This document shows, piece by piece, positions 50,275-59,228 of a stretch of DNA of 64,000 bases. The DNA lies in NCBI RefSeq assembly GCF_900602065.1, contig NZ_UWFN01000350.1, positions 352,288 through 416,287 of the forward strand. Direction: 5' to 3'. The notes beneath the pieces were generated by a model. It had not been told where the DNA came from. It saw only the letters and a program-made list of their open reading frames with translations, and ran no database searches. The stretch is from Pseudomonas viridiflava (GTDB lineage Bacteria > Pseudomonadota > Gammaproteobacteria > Pseudomonadales > Pseudomonadaceae). Within the stretch, counting starts at the first letter, position 1. The number at the start of each line of letters is the position of its first letter. A program made the position numbers and the translations under genes.

Positions 50275-50901
50275 TTAAGCCTTACGCCAAACACTCGCCA
50301 ACCAAGGCTGCTGCTCTCTCGGTAATCCAGCCGGGCGATAGTAATGCTCCAGCTCAACAAACCCCGCAGCATTGAGCAGTTCGCGCCAGGATTCCAGGTC
50401 GTGGTACGAGCCGTACCGTGGGCCGTTCCAGCCTTCGCGGTTATCGCCTCGGGGGTTGGAGCTGAACAGTACGCCGCCCGGTTTTAGCGTGGCATGCAGT
50501 TCACGCAGAACGCGGGGCAGTTCCTGTTTGGGGATGTGAAACAGTACGGCGTTGGCAAAGATGCCATCGAAGCGCTCGGCTGGCAGATCCAGCTCCAAGA
50601 AATTTTGCTGCCACACTTCGCAGCCCGTTTCAGCACGGGCCATTTCAGCGAAGCGTTCAGAGCCATCCAGGCCCACCGGCACATGACCCATACTGCTGAA
50701 AGTTTTCAGATCACGCCCCGGCCCGCAGCCGAAATCCAGAATCTGCCACGGCGCTGCACCTTCAATGTGGCGCAGCAACGCGGCAATGTTCTGGCTGACG
50801 TCGTGGTCGCGGGTGCCTTCGCGGAAGTCCTCGGCCACTTGGTTGTAGTGGCCGAGGGTTTTGTCGGTGATCTGTGCGAGGTCTTGCGCTTGGAGCTTCA
50901 T
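50275..50901 (-). CDS. Class I SAM-dependent methyltransferase
   Basis: 208 residues from the ATG at 50901; an upstream TTG in frame at 50931 is less likely. The SAM-binding motif I is ILDFGCGPGRDLKTF (about 60-75), motif II region FANAVLFHIPKQELPRVLREL and motif IV-like LKPGGVLFSSNPRGDNREGWNG. The substrate is not evident; related proteins include thiopurine/tellurite-type and small-molecule methyltransferases. Its 3' end, coding LASVWRKA, has been partly copied into the neighbouring REP cluster. It is codirectional with metI-metN-metQ but 42 bases away. Confidence 0.85.
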   Translation of the reverse strand: MKLQAQDLAQITDKTLGHYNQVAEDFREGTRDHDVSQNIAALLRHIEGAAPWQILDFGCGPGRDLKTFSSMGHVPVGLDGSERFAEMARAETGCEVWQQNFLELDLPAERFDGIFANAVLFHIPKQELPRVLRELHATLKPGGVLFSSNPRGDNREGWNGPRYGSYHDLESWRELLNAAGFVELEHYYRPAGLPREQQPWLASVWRKA

Positions 50902-50942
50902 GGCGACTCTGTCTGAGCAGTGAGGCGCCAAATATAACTCAC

Positions 50943-51587
50943 TCAGCGCTTGTTCAGACCTCTGGCCAGACGATCGCCGCCCAGTTGAATGACTGCGACC
51001 AGAATCACCAGCAGCACAATCACAGTCAGCATGATCTGGGTATCAAAGCGCTGATAGCCGTAACGGTAAGCAATGTCACCCAACCCGCCCGCGCCAATCG
51101 CACCGGCCATGGCGGATGAGTTGATCATGGTCACCAGCGTAATCGTGAAACCACCGACGATGCCCGGCAGTGCCTCTGGCAACAACACATGCCAGACGAT
51201 GTGCCAGCGCCGGCAGCCCATGGCCTGTGCCGCTTCAATCAGCCCGTGATCAACTTCGCGCAGGCTGACTTCGGCAATGCGCGCAAAGAACGGCGTGGCC
51301 GCGATGGTCAGCGGTACGACGGCAGCCCAGACGCCATACGTGGTGCCGACGATCATCCGGGTAAAGGGAATCAGCGCGACCATCAGGATCAAAAACGGGA
51401 TCGAGCGGAACAGGTTTACGAAGGCGCCCAGTACCTGGTTGAGCGCCGGCGCTTCATAAATCCCGCCTTTGCCGCTGGTGACCAGAATCACTGCCAGCGG
51501 AATGCCCAACACCAGCGCGATGAACGACGAGACACCGACCATCAGGAAGGTATCGATGGCGCCTTGCAGCAAGCGATCAAACCACAT
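50943..51587 (-). CDS. metI: Methionine ABC transporter permease
   Basis: 214 residues, five membrane helices. It forms the channel of a MetNIQ importer. Features: SSFIALVLGIPLAVILV at the start, the EAA loop EVDHGLIEAAQAMGCRRWHIVWHVLLPEALPGIVGG, and the end GAIGAGGLGDIAYRYGYQRFD. Its start overlaps the metN stop by 11 bases, so translation is coupled. With the sulfur-scavenging genes upstream, the ligand could be methionine or another sulfur compound such as methionine sulfoxide. Confidence 0.95.
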   Translation of the reverse strand: MWFDRLLQGAIDTFLMVGVSSFIALVLGIPLAVILVTSGKGGIYEAPALNQVLGAFVNLFRSIPFLILMVALIPFTRMIVGTTYGVWAAVVPLTIAATPFFARIAEVSLREVDHGLIEAAQAMGCRRWHIVWHVLLPEALPGIVGGFTITLVTMINSSAMAGAIGAGGLGDIAYRYGYQRFDTQIMLTVIVLLVILVAVIQLGGDRLARGLNKR

Positions 51588-52719
51588 AGCCCAGTACCTC
51601 CGCGTGTTGCGCCTGTTTGCGCGCCTGGCTCAACAGTGTGTCGATGCTGTGCGGCGAGCCTGCCACTAACAGCAGCAAGTGGCCCAATGCATGCCCTTGA
51701 ATCCGTTCAACGCCGCCTTGCAGCAAACTGACGCGACCACCGAGTGCCGCAAACAGTGCAGCCAGATCAGGCTCTTCGCCGCTGTCGCCGGTGAAGTGCA
51801 GGTCCAGCACCACTTTGGCGTCCGGGGTTTGCGGCTCGGCAGCAAGCCGCGCCTGCAAGTCTTCCGGTAAGCCGTGCTGCAGCGGCGCGAGCAGGGTTTT
51901 GCTGACGTCGTGTTGCGGGTTGCCAAACACTTGCCAGACCGGGCCTTGCTCGACGACGCGGCCTTGCTCAAGCACCACAACGCGGTCGCAGATATCGCGG
52001 ATCACGGCCATTTCATGGGTAATCAAAATGATCGTCAGGCCCAGGCGCTGATTGATCTCGCGCAGCAGACCGAGGATCGATTGAGTGGTCTCTGGGTCAA
52101 GCGCTGAAGTGGCTTCATCGCAGAGCAGAATCGCCGGGTCATGCACCAGCGAGCGGGCAATGCCGACACGCTGTTTCTGGCCTCCCGACAGCTGCGCCGG
52201 ATAGGCTTTGTGCTTGTCTTGCAGACCGACAAGTTCCAGCAGCTCAGTGACTTTGCGCTGACGCTGCTCTTTGGGCACGCCCGCAACCTTGAGCGGCAGT
52301 TCGACGTTTTGCCATACCGTTTTGGCTGACATCAGGTTGAAGTGCTGGAAGATCATGCCGATGCGTCGGCGCAGTTCTACCAGCTTGTCTTCGTTAAGCT
52401 CGCCAATGTCAGTCTGTTCGATCAGCACCCGACCGCTGCTGGGTTGTTCCAGACGGTTGATGGTGCGAATCAGCGACGACTTGCCCGCGCCGCTGCGACC
52501 GATGATGCCGAAAATTTCGCCTTTCTGGATCGCCAGATCGATGTTCTGCAGGGCATCCACCGGGCCTTGCTGACCTTGGTAAGTCTTGCCCAGATTAATG
52601 AACCGCACGTGAGCGCGGTTCAGGTCAGCGTGCAGTTCGGCGTTGCTCGTCGAATGAGCTGCCGAATGCGCTGCGCCCGTCGGTTCAGGTGGCAGTTGGC
52701 GTTGCACGGATGCATTCAT
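51577..52719 (-). CDS. metN: Methionine ABC transporter ATPase with C-terminal NIL domain
   Basis: 380 residues. Walker A GRSGAGKSS, signature LSGGQKQR, Walker B ILLCDEATSALDP, switch ITHEMAVI. The C-terminal part, about 290-375 (LDLHFTGDSGEEPDLAALFAALGG), is the NIL regulatory domain that senses methionine in the E. coli homologue, so feedback inhibition is likely. A non-conserved N-terminal extension of about 35 residues precedes VRFINLGKTYQ. GGAAGG lies before the ATG. Confidence 0.95.
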   Translation of the reverse strand: MNASVQRQLPPEPTGAAHSAAHSTSNAELHADLNRAHVRFINLGKTYQGQQGPVDALQNIDLAIQKGEIFGIIGRSGAGKSSLIRTINRLEQPSSGRVLIEQTDIGELNEDKLVELRRRIGMIFQHFNLMSAKTVWQNVELPLKVAGVPKEQRQRKVTELLELVGLQDKHKAYPAQLSGGQKQRVGIARSLVHDPAILLCDEATSALDPETTQSILGLLREINQRLGLTIILITHEMAVIRDICDRVVVLEQGRVVEQGPVWQVFGNPQHDVSKTLLAPLQHGLPEDLQARLAAEPQTPDAKVVLDLHFTGDSGEEPDLAALFAALGGRVSLLQGGVERIQGHALGHLLLLVAGSPHSIDTLLSQARKQAQHAEVLGYVV

Positions 52720-52720
52720 A

Positions 52721-53509
52721 TCAACCTTCCCAACCGGCTTGGTAGAGCTTGCCGTTGACCTTGTCCAGGGTAGCGCGCACGACGGGCGAGTGCTGGTAGA
52801 TGTCGATGAACTTGGCCAGGCGCGGATCGTCTTTGCTCTGCGGCTTGATCACGAACTGGATGACGTATTCCGGATGATCAAGACCGTCAAAGAGAATCGC
52901 CGATTCGGCATCGAATGTTTTCGACAGGCGAATATAGGCCGGGTAGCCCTGAACCAGATCAGCGTCGTCATAGGCGCGAACCAGTTGCACGGCCTCTACC
53001 TGAATGATCTTTATTTTCTTCGGGTTGGCAACGATGTCTTCTTCGGTTGCCTTGTAACCCACGCCTTGCTTGAGGGTGATCAAGCCAGCCTTGGCCAGCA
53101 GTTGCAGACCACGACCGCTGTTGATCGGGTCGTTGGCGATGGCGACTGTGGCGCCGGTTGGCAGTTCATCGAAGCTTTTGTACTTCTTGGAATACAAGCC
53201 GACGTTGTTGATGATCCCCGGCGCGTACGGCACCAGATCAAACCCGGCGGCTTCTTTGGCGTTGGTCAGAAACGGGATGTGCTGGAAATAGTTCACGTCG
53301 ATATCGCCCGCCGCGAGGCTGACGTTAGGTGCGATCCAGTCGGTGAATTCCACCAGCTCGACCTTCAGGCCTTGCTTGGCCGCTTCCTGAACTGCGGCTT
53401 CGAGCGGAATGGCGAACGCCGCGGTAGTGCCGACCTTAAGCGGCGCGTCGGCGGCATGGGCGGTGAGGGTCAACAGGCTCAAGGCCAGGGTGCTGATGAG
53501 TTTTTTCAT
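52721..53509 (-). CDS. metQ: Methionine-binding protein
   Basis: 262 residues from the ATG at 53509; the open frame upstream is a REP-region artefact. Signal peptide MKKLISTLALSLLTLTAHA, not a lipoprotein. Body features LKVGTTAAFAIPLEAAVQEA, WIAPNVSLAAGDIDVNYFQHIPFL and IANDPINSGRGLQLLAKAG are MetQ-like. It is the first gene of a leftward metQNI operon (metN starts one base after its stop). A second MetQ-like protein at 37875 may share the MetNI channel. Confidence 0.93.
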   Translation of the reverse strand: MKKLISTLALSLLTLTAHAADAPLKVGTTAAFAIPLEAAVQEAAKQGLKVELVEFTDWIAPNVSLAAGDIDVNYFQHIPFLTNAKEAAGFDLVPYAPGIINNVGLYSKKYKSFDELPTGATVAIANDPINSGRGLQLLAKAGLITLKQGVGYKATEEDIVANPKKIKIIQVEAVQLVRAYDDADLVQGYPAYIRLSKTFDAESAILFDGLDHPEYVIQFVIKPQSKDDPRLAKFIDIYQHSPVVRATLDKVNGKLYQAGWEG

Positions 53510-53572
53510 GGTGAGTGTCCGGTGTGTTGCAGGGGTTAGTTGTGTTGTTTGTTTGGTTTGATCGCATTCCAT

Positions 53573-53638
53573 TGTGGGAGCGAGGCTTGCCTGCGATTGG
53601 GTTTCCAGGCCATCGCGGGCAAGCACCGCTCCCACAGG
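53573..53638. repeat. REP pair between metQ and the flavin monooxygenase gene
   Basis: TGTGGGAGCGAGGCTTGCCT faces CGGGCAAGCACCGCTCCCAC. Confidence 0.8.
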
Positions 53639-53649
53639 TTTCGCGCCAT

Positions 53650-55008
53650 TCAGTGGGACCGGTAACTCGCTCCGACATGCCGCTCTGGCAACCGCGCGCC
53701 GCCCTCTGGAAACAGCTTTTCTCGTAGGCTGCCGGTGTCGTAAGCGGTTTTGTACGAGCCTCGGCGTTGCAGCTCGGGGATGACCAGATCGATGAAGTCC
53801 ACGTAGCTTTCCGGGGTGACGATGCGGGTCAGGTTGAAGCCGTCCAGACCGGTTTCTGCGATCCAGGATTCCAGTTCGTCCGCCACTTGCTCAGGCGAGC
53901 CAACCAGGGTGATATAGCGTCCGCCCAGCGCGTGTTGGTCGAGCAGTTTTTGCCGGGTCCAGTCGTTGTTCTTGAGGTTCTTGGTCGCTGATTGAATGGC
54001 GTTGCTCTTCACGTACTGAATAGGCTCATCCAGCTCGTATTGAGAGAAGTCGATGCCGGTTGAGGCGGCAAAATGCGCGACACCGGCCTCGGCGCTGGCG
54101 AATTCGCGATACTCCGCAAGCTTGGCCTGCGCCTCGGTTTCGGTCTTGCCGACGATCACGTTCAGGCCCATGAATACTTTGATGTCTTGCGGGTTACGGC
54201 CAGCCGCTACGGCGCTGGCGCGGACTTTGTTCACTTGTTCCCGGGTCGCGGCCTTGTTCTGGCCGCTGATGAACACGCACTCGGCATGTTGCCCGGCGAA
54301 CTGCAGGCCGCGCTCCGAGCTGCCCGCCTGAAACAGCACCGGCGTGCGCTGGGTGGACGGTTCGCACAGGTGATACCCCTCGACCTGATAGAACTCGCCT
54401 TTGTGGCTGACCTTGTGAACCTTGTCCGGCTTGGCGTACACCCGCTGCTCACGGTCGTTGATGACCGCATCGTCTTCCCAACTGCCTTCCCAGAGCTTGT
54501 AGAGCACCTGCAGGTATTCGTCGGCCTGATCGTAGCGCCGGTCATGCTCGACTTGCTCAGTCAGGCCCATGGCCCGTGCAGCGCTGTCCAGATAACCGGT
54601 GACGATGTTCCAGCCCACCCGGCCACGGCTCAGATGATCGAGCGTCGACATGCGTCGGGCGAACAGATAAGGCGCTTCGTAAGTCAGGTTGGCGGTCAGG
54701 CCGAAGCCGAGGTTTTTGGTCACTGCGGCCATGGCCGAGACCAGTAACAGCGGATCGTTGACCGGCAACTGGATGGACTCTTTGAGGGGCACATCCACCG
54801 AGTTCTGATAGATGTCATACACGCCGACGATATCGGCGATGAACAAACCGTCAAACAGACCGCGCTCCAGCAATTGCGCCAGTTCGGTCCAGTATTCAAT
54901 GGTTTTGTACTGCGTGGAGTTGTCCCGTGGATGGGTCCACAAACCGTGATTGATGTGGCCAATGCAGTTCATGTTGAAGGCATTGAGCAGGATCTTTTTC
55001 TTCGCCAT
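53650..55008 (-). CDS. LLM-class flavin-dependent monooxygenase (NtaA/DszA type)
   Basis: 452 residues. The family uses reduced FMN and O2 to oxygenate and cleave sulfur compounds (DszA, DmoA) or nitrilotriacetate (NtaA). Features: LNAFNMNCIGHINHGLWTHPRD at the start, LARRM-type segment APYLFARRMSTLDHLSRGRVGWNIVTG, then QAGSSERGLQFAGQHAECVF. It needs an external flavin reductase; none is adjacent. Its ATG overlaps the stop of the SfnB-type gene upstream (TGATG). Together with two SfnB-type genes and metQNI it probably frees sulfur from a sulfone, sulfide or similar compound. Confidence 0.9.
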   Translation of the reverse strand: MAKKKILLNAFNMNCIGHINHGLWTHPRDNSTQYKTIEYWTELAQLLERGLFDGLFIADIVGVYDIYQNSVDVPLKESIQLPVNDPLLLVSAMAAVTKNLGFGLTANLTYEAPYLFARRMSTLDHLSRGRVGWNIVTGYLDSAARAMGLTEQVEHDRRYDQADEYLQVLYKLWEGSWEDDAVINDREQRVYAKPDKVHKVSHKGEFYQVEGYHLCEPSTQRTPVLFQAGSSERGLQFAGQHAECVFISGQNKAATREQVNKVRASAVAAGRNPQDIKVFMGLNVIVGKTETEAQAKLAEYREFASAEAGVAHFAASTGIDFSQYELDEPIQYVKSNAIQSATKNLKNNDWTRQKLLDQHALGGRYITLVGSPEQVADELESWIAETGLDGFNLTRIVTPESYVDFIDLVIPELQRRGSYKTAYDTGSLREKLFPEGGARLPERHVGASYRSH

Positions 55009-56213
55009 CAGATCGTCCCCCGCAGCGGAGGATTTTTGTCATTCAGGTAGTAATTGCCGATGGCGTGGTACTTCCAGCGAACCGGGTCATGCAAGGTGTG
55101 GACGCGAGCGTTGCGCCAGTGCCGGTCCAACCCATGTTCGGCCAGGGTTGCCTGGCTGCCAGCCAGTTCGAACAGCGTGCTGCCAGCGGCGAGGGAAATT
55201 TCGGTGCTAATGGCACGGGCTTCGGCAACGGCGATTGACGCGGCGGCCACGGTCTCGGCGTTGCTATCGGCCTGAGCGATATCCAGATGTTCCCCGGCGC
55301 GATCCAGCAGCGCTTCGGCGGCATACAACCGAATGCTCAATCTGCCAAAGCTGCTCAGCGTCAGCGGGTCATCTACGGCTTTTTCTATGCCGGAGTCGAT
55401 CCATGGGCGCGTGCGCGTCCGAACGAAATGCAGGGCGTCCTCGAAGGCTGCGCGGGCGATGCCGGTGTCGATGGCCGCGTGAAGAATCTGTGCCAATGGC
55501 CCAACGGTGGTGGGCCGTTCAAAAGCGCTCTGGAAGGGCACGACATCGGCAGCGTCCACATAGACGTTCTCAAAGACTACCGACCCGCTGCCAGTGGTGC
55601 GCTGACCGAAGCCGCTCCAGTCGTCGATCACTGTAAGACCTTCACTGTCAGCGGGTACGAAAGCCAGCTGTTGAATACCGTTTTCGTCGATGACTGACGT
55701 AGGAATACGCTGTGCGTAAAGCGCGCCAGTGGAGTAAAACTTACGGCCGTTGATGCGATAGCCTTCGCCGTCGCGACTCAGGCGAGTGGTGCGGTCGTGG
55801 GCGGTTTTGGTACCCAGTTCGGCCAGCGCATTACCGAAACGCAAACCTGCCAAGGCTTCGGCATATAGGCGTTTTTGCTGTTCAGGACTGCCGTTAATGC
55901 GCAGCACTTCCAGTGCGTAGAAATGGTTCTGGGGGATTTGTCCCAAAGACCCATCCGCTTCGGCGATCAGGCGGATAACTTTTGCCAGCGTGACGTTCGA
56001 CACGCCCGCGCCGCCAAAGGCCTTGGGCACGCTGATGCCCCACAGGCCGGAAGCACTGAAGAGGTCCAGTTCGGCATGGGGTAGCCGACGCTGCTGATCA
56101 CGTACCGTGCTTTCGCGTTTGAAGTGCGTGGCCAGTTCCTGGGCAATGTGCAGGGCTTGCTCATCGTTTTCGATAAGTGCAGCACGGTCCCGTAGTGGGG
56201 AATGCAAACTCAT
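55008..56213 (-). CDS. SfnB-family acyl-CoA dehydrogenase-like sulfur acquisition oxidoreductase 1
   Basis: 401 residues. SfnB and DszC proteins are flavin-dependent monooxygenases with an acyl-CoA dehydrogenase fold that act on organosulfur compounds. Features: GLWGISVPKAFGGAGVSNVTLAKVI, GSLGQIPQNHFYALEVL, NGRKFYSTGALYAQ, SGFGQRTTGSGSVVFENV and the end LHDPVRWKYHAIGNYYLN. CTGGAG precedes the ATG. It is the middle gene of a three-gene leftward set and is clearly a paralogue of the next entry. Confidence 0.9.
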   Translation of the reverse strand: MSLHSPLRDRAALIENDEQALHIAQELATHFKRESTVRDQQRRLPHAELDLFSASGLWGISVPKAFGGAGVSNVTLAKVIRLIAEADGSLGQIPQNHFYALEVLRINGSPEQQKRLYAEALAGLRFGNALAELGTKTAHDRTTRLSRDGEGYRINGRKFYSTGALYAQRIPTSVIDENGIQQLAFVPADSEGLTVIDDWSGFGQRTTGSGSVVFENVYVDAADVVPFQSAFERPTTVGPLAQILHAAIDTGIARAAFEDALHFVRTRTRPWIDSGIEKAVDDPLTLSSFGRLSIRLYAAEALLDRAGEHLDIAQADSNAETVAAASIAVAEARAISTEISLAAGSTLFELAGSQATLAEHGLDRHWRNARVHTLHDPVRWKYHAIGNYYLNDKNPPLRGTI

Positions 56214-56237
56214 GACGCTGTACTCCAGTGGTCTGGT

Positions 56238-57485
56238 TTAAATCCACGAATGGCGGGCAGGCAAGGTGCCGTTGAGGTGCCACGCGCCGACAGCGTGGTA
56301 TTTCCAGCGCACGGGGTCATGGAGGGTGTGCACGCGAGCATTGCGCCAGTGCCGGTCGAGGTTGAACTCGGCCAGGGTGGCGCGGCTGCCCGCCAGTTCG
56401 AACAATTTTTCGCTGGCCAGTAGGGACACTTCAGTGGTGAGCACTTTGGCGCGAGCCACGGCTATCGAGGCGCGGGCAGCGGCGTACTCGTCGATGGGGC
56501 TGGCGTTGACCTCATCGAGGACTTTCGCAGCTTCGCGCAGCAGCGCCTCAGCCGCATGCAGTTCCAGCTTGAGTTTGCCTATATCAGCGATCACATAAAG
56601 ATCATCACTGGCGCGCTCTACTTGTGCATCAACCCACGGCCGCGAGCGTTCACGGACAAACGCAATGGTGTCGTCGATCGCGCCACGGGCAATGCCTGCG
56701 TCGATCGCTGCCTGGATCAGTTGCGAGACTGCGCCCTGAATATTGGGTGTCAGCGACAGTCGCCAGTTTTCGATTACGTGTTCGGCGTCTACCGGTACGT
56801 TGTCGAGTAACACGGTGCCACTCGCCGTGGTGCGTTGGCCGAAACCAGACCAGTCATCGACGATGCGCAGGCCAGCGCTGCCGCGTGGCACAAAGGCCAT
56901 GATTTGCTGCCCTTGATCGTTCAGCGCCTTGACTGCCACCCAGTGGGCGAACAATGCCCCGGTGGAATAGAACTTCTGGCCGTTGATGACCAGGCGTCCG
57001 TTTTGATGAGTGATGCGCGCCTTGAGCTCCAGGGTATTTTTGGTGCCTCGCTCGGGCCCGGCATTACCGATGCGCCAGCCGTCGAGCACGCTTTTCAACA
57101 AGGTCTTTTTCTGTTGCTCGTTAGCGCTGCCCAGCAACAGGTGAATGATGCCGAACTGGTTCTGTGGGATTTGGCCCAAGGCGGGATCAGCCGCAGAAAT
57201 GATTTTGAAAACTTCAGCGATGGTGACGAACGAGACCTGCGGACCGCCGTATGCGCAAGGGATGGAAATACTGCCCAGCCCGCTACGAGTGAACGCTTCT
57301 ATCTGCGACCAGGGGAGGTGGCGTTGCGCATCACGCTCTGCAGCGTTTAAACGCGCTTGCGCAGCCAGCGCATGAGCCGCGTCTATGGCCTGGGCGTCAT
57401 TCTGTAATATCCGCGCAGGATGCAGCGGCGGTGCGATGTCCGAACCGTATTCGATCAAGGGGGTGTGAGACGTTGAAACGACCAT
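56238..57485 (-). CDS. SfnB-family acyl-CoA dehydrogenase-like sulfur acquisition oxidoreductase 2
   Basis: 415 residues, paralogue of the protein at 55008-56213, with the same landmarks (GLGSISIPCAYGGPQVSFVTIAEV, DPALGQIPQNQFGIIHLL, NGQKFYSTGALFAHW, SGFGQRTTASGTVLLDNV, LHDPVRWKYHAVGAWHLNG). Tandem duplication followed by divergence is likely, perhaps giving different substrate ranges or a hetero-oligomer. CGAGG lies before the ATG. It is the promoter-proximal gene of the unit; AT-rich sequence at 57545-57605 is the probable control region. Confidence 0.9.
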   Translation of the reverse strand: MVVSTSHTPLIEYGSDIAPPLHPARILQNDAQAIDAAHALAAQARLNAAERDAQRHLPWSQIEAFTRSGLGSISIPCAYGGPQVSFVTIAEVFKIISAADPALGQIPQNQFGIIHLLLGSANEQQKKTLLKSVLDGWRIGNAGPERGTKNTLELKARITHQNGRLVINGQKFYSTGALFAHWVAVKALNDQGQQIMAFVPRGSAGLRIVDDWSGFGQRTTASGTVLLDNVPVDAEHVIENWRLSLTPNIQGAVSQLIQAAIDAGIARGAIDDTIAFVRERSRPWVDAQVERASDDLYVIADIGKLKLELHAAEALLREAAKVLDEVNASPIDEYAAARASIAVARAKVLTTEVSLLASEKLFELAGSRATLAEFNLDRHWRNARVHTLHDPVRWKYHAVGAWHLNGTLPARHSWI

Positions 57486-57914
57486 TCAAACCTCGCAGAA
57501 ACGCCCTTGCAGAGAGCGAGAAAAAAACACGATGTCCGGTGGTCCGGTGCATATACCCTAAAGCGACAAAAAAATTAAATATACGAATATTTTGGAATAA
57601 GCATAGAAGACGAACAGCTCGGCTGTTCAGGCGGTTTGTGCGTAGGTCAGGCATGATCCGAGCAGCACGATGAGAATGCAGATTTTGACAGGTTTACTGA
57701 CGTTCATAAGAGCGGTCCTGAGTAGTGAAAGGTCACTCAGAAAGCCTAGTCAGGCGACGGGGTATTTAATTAAGGAAGTTGTAGGCAAGTATGCAAAGTT
57801 TTGTAGGAATAATCTTGAGAGATCCTTGTTTGTGAGCGAGTTGGCGTTTTGTATGACGTCAGCCAATACGCGAAGTTACAGGCACTTCGCATATTGGCAT
57901 GGCCCAAAAAGTGT
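57486..57914. promoter_or_regulatory. Control region of the sulfur oxidoreductase operon
   Basis: No gene seen in 429 bases. An AT-rich block (57560-57605) holds TTGGAATAA at 57592-57600, which also occurs upstream of the MetQ-like gene at 37757-37765. It may be a regulator site such as for CysB; inferred. Confidence 0.35.
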
Positions 57915-58649
57915 TCAGTCATACCCGATATGATTATCCAGGGTGCTGACGCTGATTTCTCGCGGTGGGGCCCATCGAGAGTTATTGCCGACTCGATCAA
58001 TAACGCAATAAGTCACCTCCAGTTTCGGTTCATCACCGGCCTCGCGAATCAACGTAGCGGGTACGAGCAGTTTGATGGGTTTACCGACGTTGTCTGCGTC
58101 GAGTGGCTCCAGATCCATGCGGACATCGCCCCAGCGCAGGGTGATTTCATCGCAGGGAGCCATATTCAGGTAGGGTTCAATCGACAGCGGCAGGCCTTTT
58201 CTGACATCGCTGGTGAACAGCCCATTGCGGATGACGGTCTCTGGCAGTGGGACCGGCGCGAGTCCTTGGTTCTCCTCGCAACTGTCATTGATCAACAGGC
58301 CTCCGGGCATGTCCAGCTTCACCCTGAGCCTGCGGCAGGGTGAGTTGATGGGCATGCCGCCGATCTTCATAAGCCGGTAGTAGGTCTTGATCGTGCCGCT
58401 TTGCAGAAAGCTTTCCGGTACGCGCAGGACCATGGTGTAGCCAACGTCGGTCCCATCCAGAACTTTCGAAGCAACGTAATGACCACCCCAGAATAGCTCG
58501 ATCAGATCGCCTGCTTCCATGTCCGGATAGGGATCAATATTGACCAGCAGATGCGCGGCTGCACGGATGCCGACGCCATGCCTGTGGGCTTGCGGGACGT
58601 AAGGTGGGAACAGTTTTTGACTGCCTGGTTTGCCGTTAGTGTGAGTCAT
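57915..58649 (-). CDS. Hypothetical protein with two beta-sandwich-like repeats
   Basis: 244 residues, no signal peptide or membrane segment. Two halves of about 100 residues share a pattern: acidic start (DLIELFWGG.., DEITLRWGD..), a VP-x-S/T-x-(F/L) turn (LRVPESFLQSG, LLVPATLIREAG), a short YxxxD/K strand (YYRLMKIGG, TYCVIDRVG) and an SP/AP-x-R ending (NSPCRRLRV, WAPPREISV), so an internal duplication of an Ig-like fold is likely. Pseudomonas genomes hold many such proteins; some are parts of large surface or insecticidal loci, but nothing around this one tells its role. Confidence 0.75.
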   Translation of the reverse strand: MTHTNGKPGSQKLFPPYVPQAHRHGVGIRAAAHLLVNIDPYPDMEAGDLIELFWGGHYVASKVLDGTDVGYTMVLRVPESFLQSGTIKTYYRLMKIGGMPINSPCRRLRVKLDMPGGLLINDSCEENQGLAPVPLPETVIRNGLFTSDVRKGLPLSIEPYLNMAPCDEITLRWGDVRMDLEPLDADNVGKPIKLLVPATLIREAGDEPKLEVTYCVIDRVGNNSRWAPPREISVSTLDNHIGYD

Positions 58650-59228
58650 GTCTGAGTGCCCGTGATCATTGAATGGGTTATTGTTAGTTGTAACAAAATC
58701 ATTAATCGAATCATTGAGAGTTTCCCTGAGTTCAGCCTGTAGATAGTTAACGTATAGTTCGGGCTTATGGGAAGCATTACAAAGTGTCGAGAAAACCCGC
58801 TTGCAACTGCCTTAGGGTATTGGGCGTTTCTATTGTTCTTGAGCTAATGTGGTTTGCGCTTAACTGTCAAGGTGCGGATGAGTTGAATGTTAGTTGTGCG
58901 AATAAATAAGATTATTCCTACATGCTTTATACGAACTGTTGACCGAGGCGGCTTGGTCGGTCCTACTTGCCGAAATACAAGGTTATGTTTGCCGCAGAGA
59001 AAAACCTGCTAGCTGACAAGGCAGGCAAAAGCCGCCACAAGCCCAAGCCACCCCGTCAATCTGATTGAGGGGAGTCAAGGCGGGGGCTACGTTCGGCTTT
59101 TTTGATGATTTTTTCGGTGATGTCACGAGTAGATCAACGGGTAGTTTGATCTATTGATTGATGAACAAATGTAAGGTGAATAGAAACAGCGCCAGAGGGC
59201 GCTGGTTTCCGGGCATTACTCTGTAGGA
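58650..59228. other. Intergenic region, no gene seen
   Basis: 579 bases between the hypothetical gene and tcyN. It contains a palindrome CCCCGTCAATC-T-GATTGAGGGG at 59051-59072 (one base unpaired) followed by T-rich sequence. A small RNA is possible but I see no promoter to support it. Confidence 0.4.
59187..59204 (-). terminator. Terminator of tcyJLN
   Basis: CAGCGCC and GGCGCTG form a 7-bp stem around four bases, followed on the minus strand by TTTCTATT, 25 bases after the tcyN stop. Confidence 0.65.

Noticed and set aside
57670..57933. Small 87-codon frame in the gap before the SfnB-type operon
   Set aside because: No ribosome site or family resemblance, and it overlaps the end of the opposite gene.
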